Of a DNA stretch of 34,083 nt, positions 1 to 8,505 are shown piece after piece. The notes beneath the pieces were generated by a model. The model searched no databases. It was not told where the DNA came from and saw only the letters and a list, made by a program, of their open reading frames with translations. Source of the stretch: CAYRJA01 sp964424455 (GTDB lineage Bacteria > Bacteroidota > Bacteroidia > Chitinophagales > UBA10324); NCBI GenBank assembly GCA_964424455.1, contig CAYRJA010000021.1, positions 1 through 34,083 of the forward strand, in the 5' to 3' direction. The first letter of the stretch is position 1; each line of letters starts with the position of its first letter. The translations under genes and the position numbers were made by a program.

Positions 1-122
1 ATTTCTAATGACCGTCATTAGGATTGGTGGTTCTATTGAATAATTTGGGTTTATTGTTCTTACAAAAATAAAGGAATTAAAGAAACCCGGAATTGTTCTG
101 AGATTGAGACAAGTTTCTGCTT

Positions 123-149
123 TGTCATGCTGACGAAGGAAGCATCCCG
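123..149. repeat. Possible dispersed intergenic repeat
   Basis: The untranslated left edge (1-256) contains a stretch, TGTCATGCTGACGAAGGAAG followed by CATC, resembling short intergenic repeats that recur in many Bacteroidota genomes. It has weak hairpin potential (ATGCT at 127-131 against AGCAT at 141-145). A small palindrome, TAATGAC-C-GTCATTA, lies at 6-20. No gene is visible in 1-256. Only one copy is present in this window, so the repeat assignment rests on general resemblance. Confidence 0.3.
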
Positions 150-256
150 ATACTTAACAAGGGATTATCTTTTAATTTCAGAATACAAAGGCGCTAAGGA
201 AATGAGTTGTAAATATATTATCCTGAAGTTCTTGTCATTTCATTGGAAGGATATGC

Positions 257-1252
257 TTATTCCAAAGCCCATGTGAGCAGTTTAAAAACTAAAGCAGCTA
301 ACAGAGCAGAAACGGGAATGGTGAGTACCCACGCCCATATCAGTTGAAGTGTAACACCCCAGCGAACGGCTGAAACTCTTTTTGTTAATCCCACGCCTAC
401 TATAGATCCGGTAATGGTATGCGTGGTGGAAACAGGCACTTTAAAGTGCTGAGTACCGAAAAGTGTTACAGCGCCGGCGGTTTCAGCGCAAAATCCCTCA
501 AAGGGAGTAAGTTTTGTAATCTTCTGTCCCATGGTTTTAACAATCCGCCAGCCGCCCAGCATGGTTCCGGCTGCAATGGCAGAATAGCAGGCAAGAGGAA
601 CCCATTCCGGCAGGTGTTTTATATCTGAAATCATTCCGTGAGAAATCATGGCGGCAGCGATAATGCCCATTACCTTTTGTGCATCGTTTCCGCCATGACC
701 TAAACTGTAAGCAGCGGAAGAAAGTAATTGTAAACGGCGGAAAGTTGCATCAATTTTCGAAGGGCGGAATTTTTTTACAATGTGTAAAGTGATAACAGAA
801 ATCAGATAACTCAGCACCATTCCGATAACAGGAGCCAGCACAATAAAAGATATTACAGGCATTACCTTGTCATATTCAATAACGGCAAAACTACCTGTGC
901 TTGCAATACCTGCTCCGGCAAAGCCGCCGATAAGCGTATGGGAAGAACTGGAAGGAATACCCCACCACCATGTTAACAAGTTCCAGATAATAGCAGCAAT
1001 TACTCCGGCGCAAACAACATGAAGTGTTACATATTCAGGCATCACTATTTTAGAAACAGTGTCAGCTACCTTCAACTCAAAAATCCAGTAGGCAATAAAG
1101 TTGAACATTGCAGCCCATAATACTGCAGCAAAGGGAGTGAGCACTCTGGTGGAAACAATGGTGGCAATGGAATTGGCAGCATCATGGAATCCATTAATAA
1201 AATCAAATATTATCGCAAGAACAATAACTACAATCAGTAAATTCAAATCCAT
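257..1252 (-). CDS. PiT family inorganic phosphate transporter
   Basis: This is a 331-residue inner-membrane protein of the PiT phosphate:cation symporter family. Both halves of the family's internal duplication are visible: an N-terminal GFHDAANSIAT motif at about residues 21-31 and a second GHGGNDAQKVMG motif at about 185-196. Each sits between long hydrophobic segments that cover nearly the whole protein, and a PVSTTHTITG motif lies near residue 273. The length fits short bacterial PiT proteins. The gene lies 11 bp downstream of a DUF47 gene on the same strand. That DUF47-PiT pairing is common and supports low-affinity phosphate uptake controlled by a PhoU-like partner. Cation choice (proton or sodium) and metal-phosphate specificity cannot be read from the sequence. 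Confidence 0.93.
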   Translation of the reverse strand: MDLNLLIVVIVLAIIFDFINGFHDAANSIATIVSTRVLTPFAAVLWAAMFNFIAYWIFELKVADTVSKIVMPEYVTLHVVCAGVIAAIIWNLLTWWWGIPSSSSHTLIGGFAGAGIASTGSFAVIEYDKVMPVISFIVLAPVIGMVLSYLISVITLHIVKKFRPSKIDATFRRLQLLSSAAYSLGHGGNDAQKVMGIIAAAMISHGMISDIKHLPEWVPLACYSAIAAGTMLGGWRIVKTMGQKITKLTPFEGFCAETAGAVTLFGTQHFKVPVSTTHTITGSIVGVGLTKRVSAVRWGVTLQLIWAWVLTIPVSALLAALVFKLLTWALE

Positions 1253-1263
1253 GAGTCTGTATG

Positions 1264-1908
1264 CTAAGCCATTTTAACTATAATAGAATCAATCACATTG
1301 GCTGCATCTTCACATTTATCGGTTGCGGTTTCAAGAGCAGACAGGATTTCTTTAATTTTAATCACTTCCAGTGCGTTGGTTTCCGTTTCAAATAACCGGG
1401 CAACAGCATGGTCAAATATATCGTCTGCATGATTTTCAATACTGTTAATGCTGACTAATGAATCTGTAATTTTGCGTAAGTTCCGCATATTACGAAGTTC
1501 AAAAATTGCACTGTGAAGTTTTTCGGTTTGCAACTTTATCAACTCAGACAGTTTCACCATTTCAGATGGGAACTCGTTGATTTTGTAAATATCAATTCGC
1601 TTTGCTGAGCCGTGAATATAATCGAGTACATCGTCAATAGAGGTTACCAAACGATGAATGTCTTCACGGTCGAAAGGAGTAATGAAATTTTTTCCGAGTT
1701 CATTAAATATTTCATGTGTGATATCATCTCCATCGTGTTCTACTTGTTCAATTTCAGCAATAATCATTTTCCGGGTTTCCGGAACACTCATAGTCATAAG
1801 GTGATGAATCAGTTTGCCTCCCTTTTCCAGATTAGTTGCCGACTTCTCAAAAAGCGGAAAAAATTTTCTATCTTTTGGAATAAGATATTTCAGAAAAAAT
1901 AAATTCAT
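1264..1908 (-). CDS. DUF47 (PhoU-like) phosphate transport regulator
   Basis: This is a cytoplasmic all-helical protein of the DUF47/UPF0111 family, related to PhoU, and the usual partner of PiT transporters. Charged helices and acidic patches such as EIEQVEHDGDDITHEI are typical of PhoU-like metal-binding bundles. The reading frame can be opened seven codons earlier with a TTG at 1929. I prefer the ATG at 1908 (MNLFFLKYLIPKDRKFF, 214 residues), because it matches the usual family start and the TTG overlaps a possible -7 promoter element (TTTATTTG, minus strand, 1927-1934). It is the first gene of a two-gene operon with the PiT transporter, 11 bp apart. The family is clear; the regulatory role is inferred from the pairing. 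Confidence 0.88.
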   Translation of the reverse strand: MNLFFLKYLIPKDRKFFPLFEKSATNLEKGGKLIHHLMTMSVPETRKMIIAEIEQVEHDGDDITHEIFNELGKNFITPFDREDIHRLVTSIDDVLDYIHGSAKRIDIYKINEFPSEMVKLSELIKLQTEKLHSAIFELRNMRNLRKITDSLVSINSIENHADDIFDHAVARLFETETNALEVIKIKEILSALETATDKCEDAANVIDSIIVKMA

Positions 1909-1929
1909 TCGGAATAATTTAAGGGTCAA

Positions 1930-2260
1930 ATAAAGTAAATTTTATCAGTTGATTATAAAAAAATATCGTTCGGACAGTAAAATTCCGGTATCGTATCAAT
2001 TCAATAATATTCAGATTGAAAGAGTTGTAATAATCAATAAACGGTTTCGGCTTACTAATGAAATAAAGTGAATGTAAATCTTTCAAAAACAAACATTTAC
2101 AACCCATAAGATACAGCCCTCATCCGGTAGTGAACAAATGAGTAGAAAATCCTTTTGAAAAATATTCAGAAAAAAACAGAAAGACTACTTCCATTTATAA
2201 GTACAATTTTTAGTTTTACGGAAACGGTTTTCATAAACACCGACAAGATTATATTAAGAG
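1930..2260. other. Divergent intergenic region, no gene seen
   Basis: This AT-rich spacer lies between the divergently transcribed DUF47-PiT operon and the MscS gene. Short open frames here have no family-like features. It must hold two divergent promoters. The best candidates are a minus-strand -7-like TTTATTTG at 1927-1934 and a plus-strand TAGTTTTA at 2211-2218, each one base off TAnnTTTG and each without a convincing -33 box. I see no structured RNA here. Confidence 0.5.
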
Positions 2261-3331
2261 ATGGATAAACTTCAGGACAACATCATTTTAGGAAACTCAC
2301 TAAAGGATTGGTTAATAGCAATTTTAATAATAGCCGGCTTGCTTATACTTTTAAAGATTATAAGAACAGTTGTGCTTGTCCGCTTAAAAAAATGGGCAGA
2401 GAAAACAGAATCAGTTATTGATGATTTCTTAGTTCAGGTTATTGAAAAGCATGTACTTCCTTTCTTCTACCTGTTGTTTATTTATTCAGGTACATCCTAT
2501 CTCACCTTTAATACAAAAACGGAGCATATAATAAAAATCGCCTTTCTTGCAACAAGCACTTTCTTTATCATCCGGCTGATTACTGCTCTGATCAGCTATT
2601 CAATAACAAGTTATATCGGCTCAAAATATCAAGATGACAAAAAGAAGCAGGCTCGCGGCATCATTGTTATTTTAAATGTTGTAGTATGGATATTAGGCAT
2701 CATTTTCCTGATTGACAATCTGGGCTACGATATTACCACTCTTATCGCAGGACTTGGTATTGGAGGTATTGCCATAGCGCTGGCAGCACAGGTTATTCTT
2801 AAAGATTTGTTCAGCTACTTCGTTATCTTTTTTGATAAACCTTTTGAGTTGGGAGACTCTATTACTGTTGATGATAAATCGGGCACTGTTGAATACATAG
2901 GAATAAAAACAACAAGGATCCGCGCAGTAGGAGGAGAGCAGTTAGTGATGTCGAATACTGATTTAACAGATTCAAGAGTGCAGAATTTAAAAAGAATGGA
3001 GCAAAGGAGAGTCGTTTTTAAATTAGGAATCTCTTATAAAACATCTTCTGAGAAGCTAAAAAAAATTCCGGACTTAGTAAGTGAGATTATACAATCACAG
3101 AATCTGACAAGAGTAGATAGAGCTCATTTTCTTTCCTTTACTGATTCTGCGCTCAGTTTTGAATTTGTCTATTTTGTGCTGAGTGCAGACTACAATGTTT
3201 ACATGGATATTCAGCAGGAAATTAATATAGGAATTTTCAATTCCTTCAATCAGGAACAAATCGAATTCGCACATCCTACTCAATACATATATTTAGATAA
3301 TAACACAAAAAATCAAGTCACGTCTAACTAA
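2261..3331 (+). CDS. MscS family mechanosensitive ion channel
   Basis: This is a 356-residue membrane protein of the small-conductance mechanosensitive channel family, which releases solutes on hypo-osmotic shock. Hydrophobic segments lie at about residues 15-38, 65-82, 92-118 and 133-152. They are followed by the glycine/alanine-rich pore helix at about 158-182 (TTLIAGLGIGGIAIALAAQ) and the conserved FDKPFELGDSI junction into the cytoplasmic beta domain (190-200). The C-terminal half fits the MscS cytoplasmic cage. The ATG at 2261 precedes a natural N-terminus (MDKLQDNIILGNSL). The gene stands alone: it diverges from the phosphate operon and is followed by tRNA-Gln. Confidence 0.93.
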   Translation: MDKLQDNIILGNSLKDWLIAILIIAGLLILLKIIRTVVLVRLKKWAEKTESVIDDFLVQVIEKHVLPFFYLLFIYSGTSYLTFNTKTEHIIKIAFLATSTFFIIRLITALISYSITSYIGSKYQDDKKKQARGIIVILNVVVWILGIIFLIDNLGYDITTLIAGLGIGGIAIALAAQVILKDLFSYFVIFFDKPFELGDSITVDDKSGTVEYIGIKTTRIRAVGGEQLVMSNTDLTDSRVQNLKRMEQRRVVFKLGISYKTSSEKLKKIPDLVSEIIQSQNLTRVDRAHFLSFTDSALSFEFVYFVLSADYNVYMDIQQEINIGIFNSFNQEQIEFAHPTQYIYLDNNTKNQVTSN

Positions 3332-3371
3332 GAAGAATTCCGAAATTGCTGCATCAACAATGAAATTCTGA

Positions 3372-3402
3372 TTTTATTTTTCACTATTCATTTGCATCTT
3401 TG
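3372..3402 (+). promoter_or_regulatory. Candidate promoter for tRNA-Gln
   Basis: CATCTTTG at 3395-3402 differs by one base from the Bacteroidota -7 box TAnnTTTG. TTTT at 3372-3375 lies 19 bp upstream in the -33 position. The spacing to the tRNA 5' end (3414) is reasonable for a short leader. The match is weaker than at the tRNA-Val gene in this window. Confidence 0.4.
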
Positions 3403-3413
3403 CACCCGCACTT

Positions 3414-3486
3414 TGACCGATGGTGTAACTGGCAACACGTCTGATTCTGGATCAGAAGAGTCCTGGTTCGACCCCAGGTCGGTCAA
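3414..3486 (+). tRNA. tRNA-Gln (anticodon CTG)
   Basis: A complete cloverleaf can be drawn. The acceptor stem is TGACCGA/TCGGTCA (3414-3420 with 3479-3485), the D stem GTGT/ACAC, and the anticodon stem TCTGA/TCAGA with loop TTCTGGA, giving anticodon CTG, which reads CAG (Gln). The T arm is CCTGG-TTCGACC-CCAGG and the discriminator is A3486. Total length is 73 nt. The 3' CCA is not encoded. It lies between the MscS gene and the convergent end of rpoB. Confidence 0.95.
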
Positions 3487-3488
3487 CA

Positions 3489-3519
3489 AAAAAGCCCTCC
3501 GGAATCCGAAGGGCTTTTT
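3489..3519. terminator. Bidirectional intrinsic terminator between tRNA-Gln and rpoB
   Basis: Ten base pairs, AAAAAGCCCT (3489-3498) with AGGGCTTTTT (3510-3519), enclose a GC-rich loop that can itself form CGG/CCG. The A and T runs make it a terminator on both strands. On the plus strand it ends tRNA-Gln; on the minus strand it follows the rpoB stop codon (3540) by about 20 bases. It therefore closes the ribosomal protein/rpoB operon exactly where rpoC would normally begin. Confidence 0.88.
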
Positions 3520-3539
3520 GCATTTATCCAATTCACTAA

Positions 3540-6500
3540 TTAATCAAATTTCAAGTCCAGTGCAAGTCCGCGCAACTCGTGAACCAATACATTGAAGGAT
3601 TCAGGTACATTCGGCTTTGGAATGTTTTCACCCTTCACGATAGCTTCGTATGCTTTTGCACGGCCAACAATATCATCAGATTTAACAGTGAGTAATTCCT
3701 GAAGAATATTGGAGGCACCGTAAGCTTCAAGCGCCCAAACTTCCATTTCTCCGAATCGCTGTCCTCCGAATTGTGCTTTACCACCCAGCGGCTGTTGCGT
3801 AATGAGTGAGTAAGGTCCAATTGATCGGGCATGCATTTTATCATCAACCATGTGTGACAGTTTAATCATGTAAATCACACCCACCGTTGCTTTCTGGTGG
3901 AAGCGTTCACCTGTTTCACCGTCATACAAATAAGTCTGACCATAAGCGGGTAGTCCGGCTTTCTCAATATACGATTCAATTTCTTCAAGAGAGGCTCCGT
4001 CGAAAATAGGAGTAGCAAACTTAACTCCGAGTTTCTGTCCTGCCCATCCGAGAACGGTTTCGTATATCTGACCAATGTTCATTCGTGAAGGTACGCCCAG
4101 CGGGTTGAGAACAATATCAACCGGAGTACCATCTTCAAGGAATGGCATATCTTCATCTCTTACAATCTTGGCAACAATACCCTTGTTACCGTGACGACCT
4201 GCCATTTTATCTCCCACTTTCAGCTTACGCTTCTTTGCAAGATAAACCTTTGCCAGCTTCAATACACCTGAAGGTAATTCATCACCGATGCTGATATTGA
4301 ATTTCTCACGCTTGTAGCGCCCGAGTTCTTCATTGTAGCGGATGGTATAGTTGTGTAACAGTACTTTAATTTTACTGTTCGTTTCGTCACTGGATGTCCA
4401 GTTGGCAGGGTCAACAGTGGCATAATCAATACCACTGAGAAGTTTAGGAGTAAATTTCACTCCCTTAGCTACCATTTGTTCCTTGTAATAATTATTGATA
4501 CCTGCTGAAGATTTATCTTTCAACAGCTTCATTAATTTATCAATCAGTAAATCCTTGATAGCTTCTGTATTCTTTTCGTGGTCTTTGTCTAATTTCTCAA
4601 GAAGAGTTTTCTCTTTTACTTTAGATGCTTTATCCTTCTTGGCACGACTGAATAGTTTTTTATCAATGACTACGCCTTCGGTAGATGGAGGAGCTTTCAG
4701 TGATGCATCTTTCACATCGCCGGCTTTGTCACCAAAGATGGCGCGCAACAGCTTTTCTTCCGGAGTAGGATCAGTTTCTCCTTTTGGAGTGATTTTACCG
4801 ATAAGAATATCGCCTTCATTCACATGAGCGCCAACACGAATAATTCCGTTCTCATCTAAGTTACGGGTAGCTTCTTCACTGATATTAGGAATATCGGGTG
4901 TCAATTCTTCTTCTCCGAGTTTTGTGTCGCGAACTTCTGTTTCATATTCTTCAATATGAAGAGAAGTAAAAATATCTTCACGAACAATTCTTTCAGAGAT
5001 AACAATAGCATCCTCAAAGTTGTAACCTTTCCATGGCATGAAAGCCACTTTCAGATTTTGACCGAGAGCAAGTTCTCCCTTTTCTGTTCCATATCCTTCG
5101 CAAAGAACTGTTCCTGCTTTTACTCTGTCACCTTTTACTACAATTGGTTTAATGTTGATGCAGGTACTCTGGTTTGTCTTCTTGAATTTCTGAAGTTTGT
5201 AAACTTTAATATCACCTTCAAAACTCAGCATTTCCTGTTCGCTGCTACGGTCGTAGCGTACATGAATTTCATTAGCATCTACATATTCTACCACTCCGTT
5301 TCCTTCAGCATTAATCAACATTCTGGAATCAATAGCTGTTTTCTTTTCCAAGCCGGTACCTACGATAGGAGAGCCGGGGCGCATTAATGGAACTGACTGG
5401 CGTTGCATGTTTGAACCCATGAGCGCACGGTTAGCATCATCGTGTTCCAAGAACGGAATCAGTGATGCACTCACGCCCACAATCTGGTTTGCAGCTACGT
5501 CCATATACTGAATTTCACCCGGGCTGCTGATGGGGAAATCACCCTGATGACGGGCTTTGATTTTATCAAGAGTAAAATTACCCTTTGCATCTACCGGCAC
5601 ATTCGCCTGAGCAATCACTTTATCGTCTTCGGTTTCAGCAGTAAGATATTCTACTTTCTTCTTTTCAACTACTCCGTCTTTTACTTTAAGGTAAGGTGTT
5701 TCAATAAAGCCCATAGCATTCACTTTAGCATGAACGCAAAGGGTTGAAATCAAACCAATGTTTGGTCCTTCAGGAGTTTCAATCGTACAAAGACGACCAT
5801 AGTGAGAGTAGTGTACATCTCGAACTTCAAATCCTGCGCGCTCTCTCGACAAACCGCCCGGACCTAATGCAGATACACGGCGCTTGTGAGTAATTTCAGC
5901 CAGCGGATTAGTTTGATCAAGGAACTGTGACAATTGAGATGTTCCAAAGAATGAATTGATAACTGAAGAAAGCGTTCTTGCATTAATCAAATCAATTGGA
6001 GTGAACACTTCATTATCGCGCACATTCATACGCTCGCGGATAGTACGAGCCATACGAGCCAAGCCAACGCCAAACTGAGCATAAAGCTGTTCGCCAACTG
6101 TTCTTACGCGGCGGTTGCTCAAATGGTCTATATCATCAATTTCAGCTTTGCCATTTACTAACTGAACAAGGTATTTGATAATAGCAATGATATCTTCCTT
6201 TGTTAAAACCTTTTTCAGCAAATCAATCTGAGTTCCAAGTTTGCCATTGATTTTATAACGACCAACCTCACCCAAGTCATAACGCTTATCGGAGAAGAAT
6301 AACTTATCAATAATACCGCGTGCTGTTTCATCATCCGGTGCATCAGTACCACGCAACTGGCGGTAGATGTACTGAACGGCTTCCAGTTCAGTATTGGAAG
6401 TGTCTTTATTAAGAGTATTGTAGATAATGGTATAATCACCGCCTACATTTTCTTTTTGGAGGATAACCGTGTCAATTCCGGTTTCAACAATCTGTTCAAT

Positions 6501-7340
6501 ATTTTTTTCAGTAAGAACAGTATCGCGTTCCAGAATCACCTCGTTACGCTCAAGGTTCACTACTTCGCCGGTATCTTCATCCACAAAATCTTCCACCCAT
6601 GTTTTTAAAACACGCGCAGCTAATTTCCTTCCTACATATTTTTTCAGTGAATCCTTCTTTGCAGAAACTTCATCAGAAAGCTCGAACAGGTTGAGGATAT
6701 CTTTATCTGTATCATATCCGATTGCACGGAGTAATGCTGTTACAGGAAATTTCTTTTTACGGTCAATGTAAGCATACATTACATTGTTGATGTCTGTTGC
6801 AAATTCCATCCAGGCGCCTTTAAAAGGAATCACGCGGGCGGAATAAATTTTAGTGCCGTTCGGGTGAACGCTCTGTCCGAAAAATACGCCGGGAGAACGG
6901 TGTAACTGACTTACCACAACTCTTTCAGCGCCATTGATTACAAAAGTTCCTTTTGGAGTCATGTAAGGAATGTTTCCGAGGAATACATCCTGAACGATAG
7001 TCTGAAAGTCAATATGTTCTTCATCATTACAAGACAAGCGAAGTTTCGCTTTCAGAGGAAGCGCATAAGTTAATCCGCGCTCGATACACTCTTCAATAGT
7101 GTACCGCGGAGGATCTATAAAGTAGTCAAGAAATTCGAGTACGAAAATATTTCGTGCATCGGTTATCGGAAAATTTTCCTGGAACACACGGTACAAACCT
7201 TCCTGTGTCCGGTTTTCAGGAGTTGTTTCCAATTGGAAAAAATCTCTGAATGATTGCAACTGGATGTCAAGTAAATCCGGTTGTTCAAAAGGAGTTTTTA
7301 CTTTACTAAAGTTGATTCGTTCCTGATTATTGCTTGCCAT
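3540..7340 (-). CDS. rpoB: DNA-directed RNA polymerase subunit beta
   Basis: This is the 1266-residue beta subunit of RNA polymerase, full length for the phylum. The rifampicin pocket is intact and of sensitive type: D475, H485 and S490 align with E. coli D516, H526 and S531. Further hallmarks are RRVSALGPGGLSRERAG, CTIETPEGPNIGLI, NFEDAIVISER, the DKMAGRHGNKG segment and the C-terminal GGKAQFGGQRFGEMEVWAL. It is the last gene of an rplA-rplJ-rplL-rpoB operon, separated from rplL by a 224-base spacer holding a strong hairpin. What is odd is the downstream context: a terminator and a convergent tRNA gene follow within 60 bases, so rpoC is not adjacent. The ATG at 7340 gives a normal N-terminus. 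Confidence 0.99.
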   Translation of the reverse strand: MASNNQERINFSKVKTPFEQPDLLDIQLQSFRDFFQLETTPENRTQEGLYRVFQENFPITDARNIFVLEFLDYFIDPPRYTIEECIERGLTYALPLKAKLRLSCNDEEHIDFQTIVQDVFLGNIPYMTPKGTFVINGAERVVVSQLHRSPGVFFGQSVHPNGTKIYSARVIPFKGAWMEFATDINNVMYAYIDRKKKFPVTALLRAIGYDTDKDILNLFELSDEVSAKKDSLKKYVGRKLAARVLKTWVEDFVDEDTGEVVNLERNEVILERDTVLTEKNIEQIVETGIDTVILQKENVGGDYTIIYNTLNKDTSNTELEAVQYIYRQLRGTDAPDDETARGIIDKLFFSDKRYDLGEVGRYKINGKLGTQIDLLKKVLTKEDIIAIIKYLVQLVNGKAEIDDIDHLSNRRVRTVGEQLYAQFGVGLARMARTIRERMNVRDNEVFTPIDLINARTLSSVINSFFGTSQLSQFLDQTNPLAEITHKRRVSALGPGGLSRERAGFEVRDVHYSHYGRLCTIETPEGPNIGLISTLCVHAKVNAMGFIETPYLKVKDGVVEKKKVEYLTAETEDDKVIAQANVPVDAKGNFTLDKIKARHQGDFPISSPGEIQYMDVAANQIVGVSASLIPFLEHDDANRALMGSNMQRQSVPLMRPGSPIVGTGLEKKTAIDSRMLINAEGNGVVEYVDANEIHVRYDRSSEQEMLSFEGDIKVYKLQKFKKTNQSTCINIKPIVVKGDRVKAGTVLCEGYGTEKGELALGQNLKVAFMPWKGYNFEDAIVISERIVREDIFTSLHIEEYETEVRDTKLGEEELTPDIPNISEEATRNLDENGIIRVGAHVNEGDILIGKITPKGETDPTPEEKLLRAIFGDKAGDVKDASLKAPPSTEGVVIDKKLFSRAKKDKASKVKEKTLLEKLDKDHEKNTEAIKDLLIDKLMKLLKDKSSAGINNYYKEQMVAKGVKFTPKLLSGIDYATVDPANWTSSDETNSKIKVLLHNYTIRYNEELGRYKREKFNISIGDELPSGVLKLAKVYLAKKRKLKVGDKMAGRHGNKGIVAKIVRDEDMPFLEDGTPVDIVLNPLGVPSRMNIGQIYETVLGWAGQKLGVKFATPIFDGASLEEIESYIEKAGLPAYGQTYLYDGETGERFHQKATVGVIYMIKLSHMVDDKMHARSIGPYSLITQQPLGGKAQFGGQRFGEMEVWALEAYGASNILQELLTVKSDDIVGRAKAYEAIVKGENIPKPNVPESFNVLVHELRGLALDLKFD

Positions 7341-7510
7341 GTATGATTAATATGAAAAGTGAAAAGAGAAAAATGAAAAAGAGGTAAGAAATAAACTCGA
7401 AAAAGGAAAACCGTAAAGCGAAAAGAGTAAGGTGAAGGAAGAATTTGAATTACTGTGTTTAATAATATTTAGTTTTTTCACTCTTGAAATTCACTTTATT
7501 AATAATATCA

Positions 7511-7546
7511 AAAGGTGAAAGATTCCGTTTGAAACCTTTCACCTTT
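7511..7546 (-). promoter_or_regulatory. Strong hairpin in the rplL-rpoB spacer
   Basis: Inside the 224-base gap between rplL and rpoB, AAAGGTGAAAGATTCC (7511-7526) pairs with GAAACCTTTCACCTTT (7531-7546). This gives a 16-bp stem with two G-U-type pairs and a four-base loop. It lies about 20 bases after the rplL stop codon (7565). There is no following T-run on the minus strand, so it looks less like a full terminator than an attenuator or a processing/stability element. Its position matches the rplL-rpoB attenuator and RNase III site of E. coli. The rest of the spacer is strongly purine-rich on the plus strand, with GTGAAAAG-like words. Confidence 0.6.
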
Positions 7547-7564
7547 GATTTTTCACTTTTTGTC

Positions 7565-7945
7565 TTAATTTATCTCTACTTCTGCACCCGCTTCAGTAAG
7601 CTTGGCTTTCAGCGATTCAGCTTCATCTTTGCTGACTCCTTCCTTTACAGGTTTTGGAGCGCCGTCCACTAATTCTTTAGCTTCTTTCAAGCCTAAGCCA
7701 GTCAGATCTTTAACAACTTTTACTACTGTCAGTTTCTGTCCGCCAGCGTTTTTCAGAATAACATTGAAAGCTGTTTTTTCTTCAACTGCTGCACCGCCTG
7801 CTGCGCCACCGCCCCCAGCTACCATTACCGGCGCTGCTGCTGCGGGTTCAATTCCGTATTCTTCTTTTAATATTTTTGCGAGGTCGTTAACTTCTTTAAC
7901 AGTTAAACCAACCAATTGTTCTGCAAATACTTTTAAGTCTGCCAT
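7565..7945 (-). CDS. rplL: 50S ribosomal protein L7/L12
   Basis: This 126-residue stalk protein has the usual three-part plan: an N-terminal dimerisation region (about 1-34, MADLKVFAEQLVGLTVKEVN...), an alanine/glycine-rich hinge (about 35-54), and the C-terminal domain that binds translation GTPases (55-126, with LTVVKVVKDLTGLGLKEAKE). It is 34 bases downstream of rplJ, as expected, because L10 and L12 form the stalk complex. It precedes rpoB after an unusually long spacer containing a hairpin that could separate ribosomal protein from polymerase expression. Confidence 0.98.
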   Translation of the reverse strand: MADLKVFAEQLVGLTVKEVNDLAKILKEEYGIEPAAAAPVMVAGGGGAAGGAAVEEKTAFNVILKNAGGQKLTVVKVVKDLTGLGLKEAKELVDGAPKPVKEGVSKDEAESLKAKLTEAGAEVEIN

Positions 7946-7979
7946 TGTTTTGAGTTTTAGATTTTGTTTTTTTAAAAAA

Positions 7980-8501
7980 TTAATTTGTGCGAGTTTCCAG
8001 CGTTTTCAGAATTCCAGCAAGTTTGTTTCCACCGGATTGAAGAGCGCCGATAACATTTTTAGCGGGAGATTGTAACAAGCCAATGATTTCACCAATCAGT
8101 TCATTCTTTGACTTGAGGGAAGCTAATGAATCTACCTGTTTGTCGCCTACGAATATTGCTGTTTCTATCCATGCGGCTTTTAGTACCGGTTTCTCGCTGC
8201 TCTTTCTGAATTCTTTAATAACTTTTGCAGGTGCATTACTTACTTCGCTGAACATGAGGGCTGTAGGGCCATTCAATGCTGCAACTATTTCTGCATCTTG
8301 CACGCCGTTGGTTTCAAGGGCTTTCCGAATCAGTGTGTTTTTTGCTACACGCATTTTGATTCCTGCCTTGAAACAAAGCCGTCTTAATTTATTTGTATCG
8401 GCAACGGTTAATCCCGAAGTATCAGTGATGTAAAAATTTCCCGATTGGGAAAATACCACCTTCAAATCATCGAGGGTTGCCTGTTTTTCTTCTTTCGTCA
8501 T
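7980..8501 (-). CDS. rplJ: 50S ribosomal protein L10
   Basis: This 173-residue protein forms the base of the ribosomal stalk, binds 23S rRNA and carries L7/L12 dimers on its C-terminal helix. The N-terminal TDTSGLTVADTNKLRRL and RVAKNTLIRKAL segments are diagnostic of L10. The ATG at 8501 lies only 4 bases after the rplA stop codon. There is thus no room for the long L10 leader that in many bacteria sits between rplA and rplJ and binds L10-L12 for feedback. If such autoregulation exists here, the binding site must lie elsewhere, for example in the rplA 5' leader. Confidence 0.98.
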   Translation of the reverse strand: MTKEEKQATLDDLKVVFSQSGNFYITDTSGLTVADTNKLRRLCFKAGIKMRVAKNTLIRKALETNGVQDAEIVAALNGPTALMFSEVSNAPAKVIKEFRKSSEKPVLKAAWIETAIFVGDKQVDSLASLKSKNELIGEIIGLLQSPAKNVIGALQSGGNKLAGILKTLETRTN

Positions 8502-8505
8502 TGTT

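Noticed and set aside
1919..2107. 62-codon minus-strand open frame upstream of DUF47
   Set aside because: It lies in the divergent intergenic region, has an atypical composition and no recognisable motif, and would overlap the DUF47 promoter region.
7602..8075. 157-codon plus-strand frame opposite rplL and rplJ
   Set aside because: It is the antisense shadow of the alanine-rich rplL and of rplJ; the minus-strand products are certain.
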